A stretch of DNA of 6,121 nucleotides from the NCBI GenBank assembly GCA_937907585.1, contig CALCVH010000029.1:1-6121 (forward strand), in the 5' to 3' direction. Position 1 is the stretch's first letter. The number at the start of each line of letters is the position of its first letter. The notes beneath the pieces are model-generated. The model saw only the letters and a list, made by a program, of their open reading frames with translations. It made no database searches and was not told the origin of the DNA. The DNA is from an uncultured Bacillota bacterium. Lineage in GTDB: Bacteria; Bacillota_I; Bacilli_A; Izemoplasmatales; UBA1188. Both the position numbers and the translations under genes were made by a program. Positions 1 to 5,298 of this stretch are shown here, piece after piece.

Positions 1-90
1 AACAAAAATAAAAAGAACCGAGGGACAACCGGGGATAGCCTGATTACTGGAAACGTTAGTTTTCTTGCCCAGGAAGCCCCCACTTCTTAA
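1..90 (+). CDS. tnpB: TnpB C-terminal tail (partial, IS200/IS605 family)
   Basis: Frame 1 is open from the window edge to a TAA at 88-90 and encodes 29 residues, ending ...GNVSFLAQEAPTS. A Lys/Asn/Arg-rich stretch, a G-T-T-G-D segment and a terminal QEAP-S tail are typical of the poorly conserved extreme C-terminus of TnpB proteins from IS200/IS605 elements, as I recall them. TnpB is an RNA-guided DNA nuclease (RuvC fold) that uses an omega-RNA from the 3' end of its own element. The catalytic domain lies upstream of this window, so it cannot be said whether the gene is intact or nuclease-dead. The stop codon sits inside the loop of the terminal hairpin, as is usual where tnpB overlaps its omega-RNA. 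The higher GC content than the flanking genes supports a foreign origin. Confidence 0.72.
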   Translation, partial: NKNKKNRGTTGDSLITGNVSFLAQEAPTS

Positions 91-109
91 AGCGGTGGGA
101 GCAAGTCAC
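1..109 (+). mobile_element. Right end of an IS200/IS605-family (tnpB-bearing) element
   Basis: Just after the tnpB-like tail is a hairpin. Bases 79-84 (CCCACT) pair with 94-99 (GGTGGG), and a C86-G92 closing pair surrounds a short TTAAA loop. It is followed by AGCAAGTCAC. A GCCCCCACTTC...GTGGGAG hairpin and a TCAC-type end about 10 bases beyond it are characteristic of right ends of clostridial/bacillar IS605-group elements, which TnpA cleaves as single strands and which carry no inverted terminal repeats. The boundary at 109 is inferred from this TCAC and from a fall in GC content beyond it. It could lie some bases further on. The left end and any tnpA are outside the window. Confidence 0.7.
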
Positions 110-147
110 ATAGTCCTGCAGTATTCATCAAGAAGTAGAGGTTTATT

Positions 148-1521
148 ATGGAAACAAATAATAAAAAAGTACCAACTATAAGAACAGTTTTAGTACCTGT
201 ATTTTCAGTTTTAATTATATTTAATCTAATACTTGTGGTTTTAATACTTAAATTTAATGAAAGTACTAGAATATTATCTACCACAATGGAAAAAACTACT
301 GAATTAACTGAAGATGTGACATCTTTACTTGCGGGTTCTAGTTTATTATCAGAAACATCTATATCATTTGTTTCTAAACCATCACTCGCTGATGGAAGCA
401 CCAATACTGGACCATTAATCGCATATATTACAGAATTAAATGAAAAACATAGAGGTGAAGACATCATTAAAATATTTAAAGATGTTAACGCTGATAGTCA
501 ATCTTTAAATTACTTAGAAGCCGCTACATCAAACGCTAATATGATGTTAGATTATCAAAATCACGCTATTGGATTAGTGTTATCTATCTATCCTTTACCT
601 CCGATCCCAATATTTGATAATATTGATTTTTATGAACCAACTACAGAAGAATTAGCTCTTTCAAATGAAGAAAGGCTAAACCTTGCTAAAGATTTGGTTT
701 TCGCAAAAGAATATGGAAGCGCTAAATTCTATGTATCTCAAAATGTGAATGATTGTGTCGACCATCTACATGATTTATCGAATGAAAAGATTCATACAAT
801 TAATAAAGAATTAGATATTATTAAAATAGTTCTAATTATTCATACGCTATTAATCACTTCAATTCTAGTTGTGACATTCATAGTAATCTATCAATTTATT
901 ATTAGACCACTCAATAAACATACTCAAGGAATTGAATCTGAAGAGTATCTAACAAATGATTCATCATTTAAAGAAGTATGTTTACTTGCTTCAACTTATA
1001 ATAAATTATTAGAAAGAAGAAATGAATTAGAATCTAAGTTAAGGAATATGGCTGAAACAGATACCTTAACTAATCTAGCTAATAGATATGCGTTTGAAAA
1101 ATATATCGATAATATTTCAAAAGAATCAAATGATAAATCTATCGCATATATTCTATTTGATGTTAACTATCTTAAGAAAACTAATGATAATTATGGACAC
1201 CAAGAAGGTGATAAATTATTAGTTAGAGCGTCTCACGCAATTAATGAATGTTTCAAAAAAGGTGATGAAATGAATTGTTTCCGTATAGGTGGAGATGAAT
1301 TTGTTTCTATCATATCTGATATAACTACTGAAGAATTAGGTATCAAACTAGAAAAATTCGCTATTGTTCAAAAAGAAAACAATGTAAGTATATCATTTGG
1401 TTGTGCTTATTCTAATAGCTTAAAAGATACATCAATAAAAGCTTTGATGAGAGAAGCTGATGTGCATATGTATGAGAAAAAGAAAGATATGCACAAGAAC
1501 GATGTAGATAGAATTGTCTAA
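148..1521 (+). CDS. Membrane-bound diguanylate cyclase (GGDEF protein) with extracytoplasmic sensor
   Basis: This 457-residue protein should make cyclic di-GMP from two GTP. TM1 is at about residues 13-34. An extracytoplasmic region of about 190 residues (35-224) is mostly predicted helical, possibly a four-helix-bundle sensor. TM2 is at about 225-250, followed by a HAMP-like R-P-L at 253. The GGDEF domain starts at DTLTNLANR (305-313). Metal and GTP residues are present: D338 in FDVN, N346 in KKTND, D355 in YGHQEGD, and an intact GGDEF at 381-385. The C-terminal ADVHMYEKKK (437-446) is the usual family end. The product-inhibition I-site RxxD is not evident; KKGD with altered spacing lies in its place. 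The start ATG follows an AGAGG ribosome site (137-141) at 6 nt. No promoter is visible between the IS end and the start, and no strong terminator follows. Confidence 0.9.
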   Translation: METNNKKVPTIRTVLVPVFSVLIIFNLILVVLILKFNESTRILSTTMEKTTELTEDVTSLLAGSSLLSETSISFVSKPSLADGSTNTGPLIAYITELNEKHRGEDIIKIFKDVNADSQSLNYLEAATSNANMMLDYQNHAIGLVLSIYPLPPIPIFDNIDFYEPTTEELALSNEERLNLAKDLVFAKEYGSAKFYVSQNVNDCVDHLHDLSNEKIHTINKELDIIKIVLIIHTLLITSILVVTFIVIYQFIIRPLNKHTQGIESEEYLTNDSSFKEVCLLASTYNKLLERRNELESKLRNMAETDTLTNLANRYAFEKYIDNISKESNDKSIAYILFDVNYLKKTNDNYGHQEGDKLLVRASHAINECFKKGDEMNCFRIGGDEFVSIISDITTEELGIKLEKFAIVQKENNVSISFGCAYSNSLKDTSIKALMREADVHMYEKKKDMHKNDVDRIV

Positions 1522-1570
1522 TATTCACATTTTTTTAATATAATTGTATTTTATATTATAAAAAATACCA

Positions 1571-1596
1571 TTCATATCATATTCTCTTAGTATAAT
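1571..1596 (+). promoter_or_regulatory. Predicted promoter of the lipoprotein gene
   Basis: A perfect -10 box TATAAT lies at 1591-1596, about 17 bases before the ribosome binding site. The -35 is weak: TTCATA at 1571-1576 gives only a 14-bp spacer, and at the ideal distance (1568-1573) there is just CCATTC. It indicates separate transcription from the upstream cyclase gene. Confidence 0.5.
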
Positions 1597-1612
1597 GAAT
1601 TATATAAAGGAA

Positions 1613-1620
1613 AAGGAGGA
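1613..1620 (+). promoter_or_regulatory. Strong Shine-Dalgarno that fixes the lipoprotein start
   Basis: AAGGAGGA lies 7 nt before the ATG at 1628. An earlier in-frame ATG at 1595 overlaps the -10 box and has no ribosome site, so the 1628 start is preferred. It also places the signal peptide exactly at the N-terminus. Confidence 0.85.
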
Positions 1621-1627
1621 CATATTA

Positions 1628-2323
1628 ATGAAATACAATAAATTATTAATTATATTATTATTTGTAGTTCTATTGTTCTCTTTAAACGCTTGTACTACAA
1701 AAGGACAAGAAGTATCAAAAGAAGAATATGAAAGTGTTTATGATTCATTTCTTTATTCTACAAACTATAAAATAGTATCTGAATTAGTTGTGACAGATAC
1801 CGCAATGAAAAAAGAAATATCTCATGATAATAAAACTATCATAAGGGTAAATTTAAGAGGCGATATAAAGGTTGATAATAAAGAATCTGATACAAAAAGA
1901 GTAGATAAGTACACTGTACTAAATGGAATATATGGGTATTATCAAGATAATAAACTATATCCAATATATGATTCTAAATCAGGACCTATTCATATATTAG
2001 ATAAAAATAATGAAGAAAAAGAAATAGAACCAATCAATCTAACAGATGAAGAAATATTTAATTATTTATTCTTATCTAATCTTCCTACTAATATACTATA
2101 TCTCCCAAGTTTTGAAGATGTAACATTCGACACAAAGAAAGGATGTTATATAGATGAAGATGATTATGAATATTATTTTAATAATGATCATAATCTGATT
2201 AAAGTAACTAGAACAGTTGAATCAACTACTGAATTTAGAAAAGAAGTATATAATTTAACCATTAAATATGGTGGACAGAAATTAGAACAGGCTCCAAAAG
2301 ATTTGGTGGTAAACACTGAATAA
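1628..2323 (+). CDS. Predicted lipoprotein of unknown function
   Basis: This 231-residue protein begins MKYNKLL, followed by a hydrophobic stretch (6-19) and a lipobox L-N-A-C with the lipidated cysteine at residue 22. It should be exported, processed by signal peptidase II and anchored to the outer face of the membrane. The mature part is acidic and Lys/Asp/Tyr-rich, with alternating polar/hydrophobic stretches suggesting a mostly beta structure. A terminal ...YNLTIKYGGQKLEQAPKDL segment resembles the last strand and Pro-rich end seen in LolA/LppX-like lipoproteins, but that is only an impression. I do not recognise a family. It has its own promoter and terminator, so it looks monocistronic, and proximity to the cyclase gene does not prove a shared function. 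Confidence 0.85.
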   Translation: MKYNKLLIILLFVVLLFSLNACTTKGQEVSKEEYESVYDSFLYSTNYKIVSELVVTDTAMKKEISHDNKTIIRVNLRGDIKVDNKESDTKRVDKYTVLNGIYGYYQDNKLYPIYDSKSGPIHILDKNNEEKEIEPINLTDEEIFNYLFLSNLPTNILYLPSFEDVTFDTKKGCYIDEDDYEYYFNNDHNLIKVTRTVESTTEFRKEVYNLTIKYGGQKLEQAPKDLVVNTE

Positions 2324-2328
2324 TAATT

Positions 2329-2350
2329 AAGTGCTTAATTGCACTTTTTT
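2329..2350 (+). terminator. Rho-independent terminator after the lipoprotein gene
   Basis: AAGTGC (2329-2334) pairs with GCACTT (2341-2346) around a TTAATT loop and runs into a T tract that continues to 2350. It begins five bases after the stop codon. Confidence 0.75.
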
Positions 2351-2351
2351 A

Positions 2352-2379
2352 TTTGTAAATAAAAAAACTATGTTATAAT
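2352..2379 (+). promoter_or_regulatory. Extended -10 promoter of the ygjV-like gene
   Basis: TGTTATAAT (2371-2379) is a TG-N-TATAAT extended -10. The -35 is weak (TTTGTA at 2352-2357, spacer 16), which is common with extended -10 promoters. It lies just after the upstream terminator. It overlaps an in-frame ATG at 2378, which argues against that codon as the translation start. Confidence 0.65.
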
Positions 2380-2401
2380 GTTCTCTCGGAGAATAATAAA
2401 T

Positions 2402-3022
2402 ATGAAAGAATTTATAGATAATCTAATTCAGTCATTTGGTAATCTTGATGTATTTGGTTGGATAGGCCAAATGGCGGGAATTATGGCTTTTATAACATTA
2501 ACTATATTCTATCAATTTGAAAGAAGAAAATTCCTACTCTATACAATTATATCTTATGTATTCTTTGGAATTGAATCAGCTTGTGCTTTATTATCACCTA
2601 ATGTATTAAACGATGTAATGGCGATAGTTAGAAATATAATAATGATATATTATTTAGATAAATATAATTCACAAATGCCTAAAAGATATTTGATTCTATT
2701 AATATCATCAATCTGGGTAATAGATATAATCGCATTCATAATAACAAATAGATATGATAACTGGGTAAATTATATTTCACCTATCTCAATCACAATTCTA
2801 ACTATTACATATAATTTTAAGAGTTATTATTTAACAAAATTAGGTTCATTCGTAATGGAATTTGGAATGTTGTTATTATATATAGTAAATATGTTACCAT
2901 TCTCAATAATAAGACAAGTAATACTAGTTATATCTGTTATAGTAAGCACCATAATTATGTTTATAAAAGATATTAAGAATAAGCATAAGAAAGAAGAAAC
3001 TCTAGTAGAAACTACTAACTAG
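2402..3022 (+). CDS. YgjV-family multi-pass inner membrane protein
   Basis: The protein has 206 residues. The start at ATG 2402 is preferred over 2378 because 2378 lies inside the -10 box, while GGAG at 2388-2391 precedes 2402 by 10 nt. About seven hydrophobic segments are visible, near residues 18-38, 44-64, 68-86, 96-115, 122-139, 147-164 and 169-188, with a Lys/Glu-rich cytoplasmic-type tail. The N-terminal half, with IGQMAG, the Q-x-E-R-R-K-F loop (38-44) and NDVMAIVRNIIM (70-81), resembles the YgjV (Imp-YgjV) family, which I recall as distantly related to PnuC/SWEET-type transporters. Substrate and physiological role are unknown. It is flanked by its own promoter and terminator and so is probably monocistronic. 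Confidence 0.78.
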   Translation: MKEFIDNLIQSFGNLDVFGWIGQMAGIMAFITLTIFYQFERRKFLLYTIISYVFFGIESACALLSPNVLNDVMAIVRNIIMIYYLDKYNSQMPKRYLILLISSIWVIDIIAFIITNRYDNWVNYISPISITILTITYNFKSYYLTKLGSFVMEFGMLLLYIVNMLPFSIIRQVILVISVIVSTIIMFIKDIKNKHKKEETLVETTN

Positions 3023-3030
3023 TGGTAAAT

Positions 3031-3056
3031 AAAAAAGCTGAATTTTCAGCTTTTTT
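3031..3056. terminator. Bidirectional rho-independent terminator
   Basis: AAAAAAGCTGAA (3031-3042) is the exact inverse complement of TTCAGCTTTTTT (3045-3056), separated by TT. It gives a GCTGA stem with T tracts on either strand. It serves both the plus-strand ygjV-like gene and the minus-strand peroxide operon, which converge here with only 36 bases between stop codons. Confidence 0.88.
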
Positions 3057-3058
3057 AT

Positions 3059-3487
3059 TTATCCAATAATCTTATCTAGAAGCTTTCTAAATTCGATAGC
3101 TTCCTCTATAGTTAGACTTACACATTTGTTTTTAGCCATTTCATATGGAACAAATAATGCTTCATCTTGTAGATTTAGACCTTTTTCAGTTATTTCAATA
3201 ATCTGAACTCTTTCATCTACTGAATCTCTAGATAAAGTAATATATCCTTTTTCCTTTAATTTCCTAATTAAAGGTGAAATAGTACCAGTATCTAAATAAA
3301 GCAGTTTACCAAGATCAGTAACCTTTAGTTTCTTATATTCCCATATAGCCATCATTGTGATATATTGGGTATATGTTAAACCTAGTTTTTCAAGATGAGG
3401 TTTATATCTTCTAATTAATTCTTTACTTGCGACATATAATGGAAAACACAGTTGATTCTTAAGCCTTAAGCTATCATACTTATCCAT
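3059..3487 (-). CDS. ohrR: OhrR-like MarR-family organic-peroxide sensor/repressor
   Basis: This 142-residue winged-helix protein is closely similar in pattern to Bacillus OhrR. The N-terminal NQLCFPLY carries C14 (reactive Cys15 in B. subtilis). Y28 and Y39 match the tyrosines that hydrogen-bond that cysteine. The segment YKPHLEKLGLTYTQY (28-42), the helix-turn-helix around LGKLLYLDTGTISPLIRKL (59-77) and the wing with DERV (91-94) follow in order. Oxidation of C14 by organic hydroperoxides should release DNA. A second cysteine, C122, is near the C-terminus, as in two-Cys OhrR proteins. It is the last gene of the gpx-trxB-trxA-ohrR operon, overlapping trxA by one base (TAATG). It has no obvious ribosome site of its own, so translational coupling is likely. 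The predicted operator lies at the operon promoter. Confidence 0.87.
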   Translation of the reverse strand: MDKYDSLRLKNQLCFPLYVASKELIRRYKPHLEKLGLTYTQYITMMAIWEYKKLKVTDLGKLLYLDTGTISPLIRKLKEKGYITLSRDSVDERVQIIEITEKGLNLQDEALFVPYEMAKNKCVSLTIEEAIEFRKLLDKIIG

Positions 3488-3789
3488 TATTTTAAAGCAT
3501 CAAGAATGTTTTCTTTGCTGGTAACACCAACAAACTTCTTAACAACTTCTCCATTTTTGAATACTAATAATGTTGGGATGCTTGAGATTCTGAATTTCAT
3601 TGCGATTTCATCTTCATCATCAACATTTACTTTACCAACTTTATAATCACTACTTAAAGATGCAACTTCATCAACGATAGGTGACTGCATCTTGCATGGA
3701 CCGCACCAATCAGCGTAAAAGTCTACAAGTACAGTTCCACTATTTATTGTTTCATCAAAATTTTCACTGGTTAATTTTAATACTTCCAT
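3487..3789 (-). CDS. trxA: Thioredoxin
   Basis: This 100-residue protein is a single thioredoxin fold of nearly standard length (E. coli TrxA has about 108). The active site WCGPC is at residues 28-32 (C29, C32), preceded by the usual V-D-F-Y-A-D, and the cis-proline P72 is in SSIPTLLVF. It is cytoplasmic, with no signal peptide. The start is supported by AAGGAG (3803-3798) eight bases upstream, overlapping the trxB-like stop codon. Placed directly after a thioredoxin reductase-like gene and downstream of gpx, it is the likely electron carrier between the two: reduced by the flavoprotein and oxidised by the peroxidase. Confidence 0.96.
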   Translation of the reverse strand: MEVLKLTSENFDETINSGTVLVDFYADWCGPCKMQSPIVDEVASLSSDYKVGKVNVDDEDEIAMKFRISSIPTLLVFKNGEVVKKFVGVTSKENILDALK

Positions 3790-3801
3790 TTTTTATTCTC
3801 C

Positions 3802-4665
3802 TTATTTTTTGTTATTCAAGTATTTAATAATATCAAGTCCTGCTAAAGCTCCTTCATATGCAGCTTTATTAACTTGAAGAAGACCGCCATTAATATTGCC
3901 TACTGCATATATTCCATCAATATTAGTCCTCATATTACTATTATCTACTTTAATAGTTTCTTTATCAAGTAATATGCCTAGTTTTTTTGCGAAGTCTAGC
4001 CCACCCGCAACTCCAAGTGCGATGAAGATTCCTCTTGTATCTATTCTTTTTCCATCAGTAAACTCAACATATTCTACCATACCATCACCACCGATTTTCT
4101 TAATCTTTCTCTTATCTACTTTATAAGGTACTTCTAAATCGAATTCAGCTCCATCAGTTAAGATAGTAATATCATCAGTTACATTTGATAGATCATTAGC
4201 TTCACTTATTGCGTAATTTGAATTTCCTATAACTGAGACTTTCTTTTTGCGGTAGAAGAAGCCATCACAAATTGCGCAATAGCTAACTCCAGCACCTTCA
4301 AATTCTAATATTCCATCAATATTTGGTTTTAATTTCTTATTTCCAGTCGCAATAACAATAGTTTTAGATGAATATTCATTATTAAGTGTTTTAACTAAAA
4401 AACCATTTTCTAATTCATTTTTAACATCTAAAACTTCTTCATCTAATACTTCAATACCTAAATTTCTAGCTTGTTCAATACCATTTTGATATAAATCTTT
4501 ACCGCTTATTCCATTAGGAAAACCATAGAAATTATCTATTTTATGAGCTTTTTCTAGCTGAGATTCACCATGATATAATACTAATACATTCTTATTAGCT
4601 CTTTTTAAATACAATGCAGCAGATATCCCCGCAGGTCCTGCGCCAATAACGATTGAATCAAACAT
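3802..4665 (-). CDS. Thioredoxin reductase-like flavoprotein, probably ferredoxin-dependent (FFTR type)
   Basis: The protein has 287 residues, shorter than E. coli TrxB (about 320). The FAD-binding GAGPAG is at 8-13, the redox pair CAIC at 130-133 (C130, C133), and a C-terminal GIYAVGN...GGLLQVNKAAYEGALAG closes the FAD site. The NADPH domain is degenerate. The usual GGGxxA is GNSNYA (147-152), and the HRRxxxR motif that binds the 2'-phosphate is replaced by TDGAEF (170-175). Loss of both motifs together is the hallmark of clostridial ferredoxin-dependent flavin thioredoxin reductases, so ferredoxin or flavodoxin is the likely electron source. The FAD-contacting Asp of the AxGD motif is Asn here (N257). 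It starts 5 bases after gpx, with AGG in the gpx tail. A different disulfide substrate cannot be excluded, but adjacency to trxA makes thioredoxin the natural one. Confidence 0.85.
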   Translation of the reverse strand: MFDSIVIGAGPAGISAALYLKRANKNVLVLYHGESQLEKAHKIDNFYGFPNGISGKDLYQNGIEQARNLGIEVLDEEVLDVKNELENGFLVKTLNNEYSSKTIVIATGNKKLKPNIDGILEFEGAGVSYCAICDGFFYRKKKVSVIGNSNYAISEANDLSNVTDDITILTDGAEFDLEVPYKVDKRKIKKIGGDGMVEYVEFTDGKRIDTRGIFIALGVAGGLDFAKKLGILLDKETIKVDNSNMRTNIDGIYAVGNINGGLLQVNKAAYEGALAGLDIIKYLNNKK

Positions 4666-4670
4666 TTATA

Positions 4671-5216
4671 TTAACCTAGTAATTCTTTAATTTTATCTTC
4701 TAATAAATCAGGACTTTCAATTGGAGATAATCTACAAACTACATTGCCTTCTTTATCTAATAAGAATTTAGTGAAGTTCCATTTAATATCATTTGGTTTC
4801 TTACAAGTTTTAGAAATACCTTTAATCATTTTCATAGTGCTTTTGTGTCCAAGGCCCTTAACGTATTCTTCAGGTGAATTTTCTTTTAAATAAGTGAATA
4901 CAGGTGATTCATTTTCTCCATTAACATCAATCTTTTTGAATTGATCGAAAGAAGTTTGATATTTAGCAGTACAGAATTCATGAATTTCATCATCACTTCC
5001 AGGTGCCTGATGACCAAATTGGTTACAAGGGAAATCTAAAACTTCTAATCCTTTATCATGATATTCTTTGTATAATCTTTCTAAAGATTCATATTGTGGA
5101 GTGAATCCACATCCAGTAGCTGTATTAACAATTAGTAAAACTTTTCCTTCAAGTTCGCTTAACGCAAATTCTTCACCGCTTCTAGTAGCGACTTTTAAAT
5201 CAAATAAGTTGCTCAT
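4671..5216 (-). CDS. Glutathione peroxidase family protein (two-Cys, thioredoxin-type peroxidase)
   Basis: The protein has 181 residues. The family motifs appear in order: NTATGCGFTPQY with peroxidatic C36, DFPCNQFGHQAPG (61-73), FCTAKYQ with C82, and WNFTKFL (146-152). The catalytic tetrad is complete: C36, Q70, W146, N147. C82 lies where thioredoxin-dependent homologues such as yeast Gpx3 carry the resolving cysteine, so electrons should come from thioredoxin rather than glutathione. It reduces H2O2 and organic hydroperoxides in the cytoplasm. About 20 Lys-rich residues (119-142) lie between the YLKE segment and WNF, longer than in minimal homologues and with an extra C138. First gene of the operon; AGGAG at 5227-5223 lies 6 nt before ATG. 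Regulation by the OhrR-like protein is inferred from the promoter operator. Confidence 0.95.
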   Translation of the reverse strand: MSNLFDLKVATRSGEEFALSELEGKVLLIVNTATGCGFTPQYESLERLYKEYHDKGLEVLDFPCNQFGHQAPGSDDEIHEFCTAKYQTSFDQFKKIDVNGENESPVFTYLKENSPEEYVKGLGHKSTMKMIKGISKTCKKPNDIKWNFTKFLLDKEGNVVCRLSPIESPDLLEDKIKELLG

Positions 5217-5243
5217 ATTTTTCTCCTATTAATTTTTATTTTT

Positions 5244-5263
5244 TACAACTATATTGTATACAA
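5244..5263. promoter_or_regulatory. Predicted OhrR operator overlapping the -10 box
   Basis: TACAACTATATTGTA (5244-5258) has perfect TACAA/TTGTA arms around a five-base centre, matching the half-sites of the Bacillus OhrR box (TACAATT-AATTGTA, as I recall). A further TACAA abuts it (5259-5263), creating the perfect palindrome TTGTATACAA (5254-5263). A tandem arrangement like that of the B. subtilis ohrA operator is therefore possible, although the second site's right half is degenerate. The element covers the -10 box and the predicted start, so bound repressor would block polymerase. An OhrR-like gene in the same operon supports the assignment. Confidence 0.72.
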
Positions 5264-5281
5264 CATAAATATAATAGTCAA
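5253..5281 (-). promoter_or_regulatory. Sigma-A type promoter of the gpx operon
   Basis: Reading the minus strand, TTGACT (5281-5276) is followed by exactly 17 bases and TACAAT (5258-5253), with a predicted start near 5246. The gpx ribosome site and ATG follow at a normal distance. It is the only strong promoter seen upstream of the four tightly packed genes, which are separated by 5, 12 and -1 bases. Confidence 0.8.
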
Positions 5282-5298
5282 CAATATTTTTTGTATTT

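Larger units (their letters stand above)
1..125 (+). ncRNA. 3' part of TnpB omega-RNA (reRNA) with guide
   Basis: TnpB guide RNAs are made from the 3' end of tnpB plus the right end of the element, and they run about 16-20 nt into flanking DNA as the guide. Here the scaffold would include the tnpB tail and the CCCAC/GTGGG hairpin at 79-99. The guide would begin just after the TCAC at 106-109, that is from about 110 (ATAGTCCTGCAGTATT...). The 5' end of the RNA is not defined; it may lie inside or upstream of the window. The call rests on position and the terminal hairpin only; no expression evidence is visible. Confidence 0.5.

Noticed and set aside
1..147. 6S RNA or a riboswitch at the left edge
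   Set aside because: The GC-rich hairpin looked like a structured RNA leader. However, the in-frame TnpB-like tail ending at 90 and the CCCAC/GTGGG plus TCAC end explain it better as an IS200/IS605 right end.
87..467. Minus-strand open frame of 126 codons opposite the IS end and cyclase start
   Set aside because: It crosses the IS boundary and lies antisense to a well-supported GGDEF gene. It has no ribosome site and no recognisable motifs; it is a shadow frame.
1546..1568. GTATTTT...AAAATAC inverted repeat after the cyclase gene as a terminator
   Set aside because: The seven-bp stem is almost all A-T and has no T tract after it on the plus strand. It is probably chance in AT-rich DNA.
1595..1627. 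Longer lipoprotein start at ATG 1595
   Set aside because: That ATG overlaps the TATAAT box and lacks a ribosome site. The ATG at 1628 has AAGGAGGA at 7 nt and gives a proper signal peptide.
2378..2401. Longer YgjV-like start at ATG 2378
   Set aside because: It lies within the extended -10 box, so it would be upstream of the transcript start.
3896..4126. Plus-strand open frame of 76 codons inside the reductase gene
   Set aside because: It is antisense to a strongly supported flavoprotein. Its Pro/Ser/Leu-rich composition is what the opposite strand of that gene would give.
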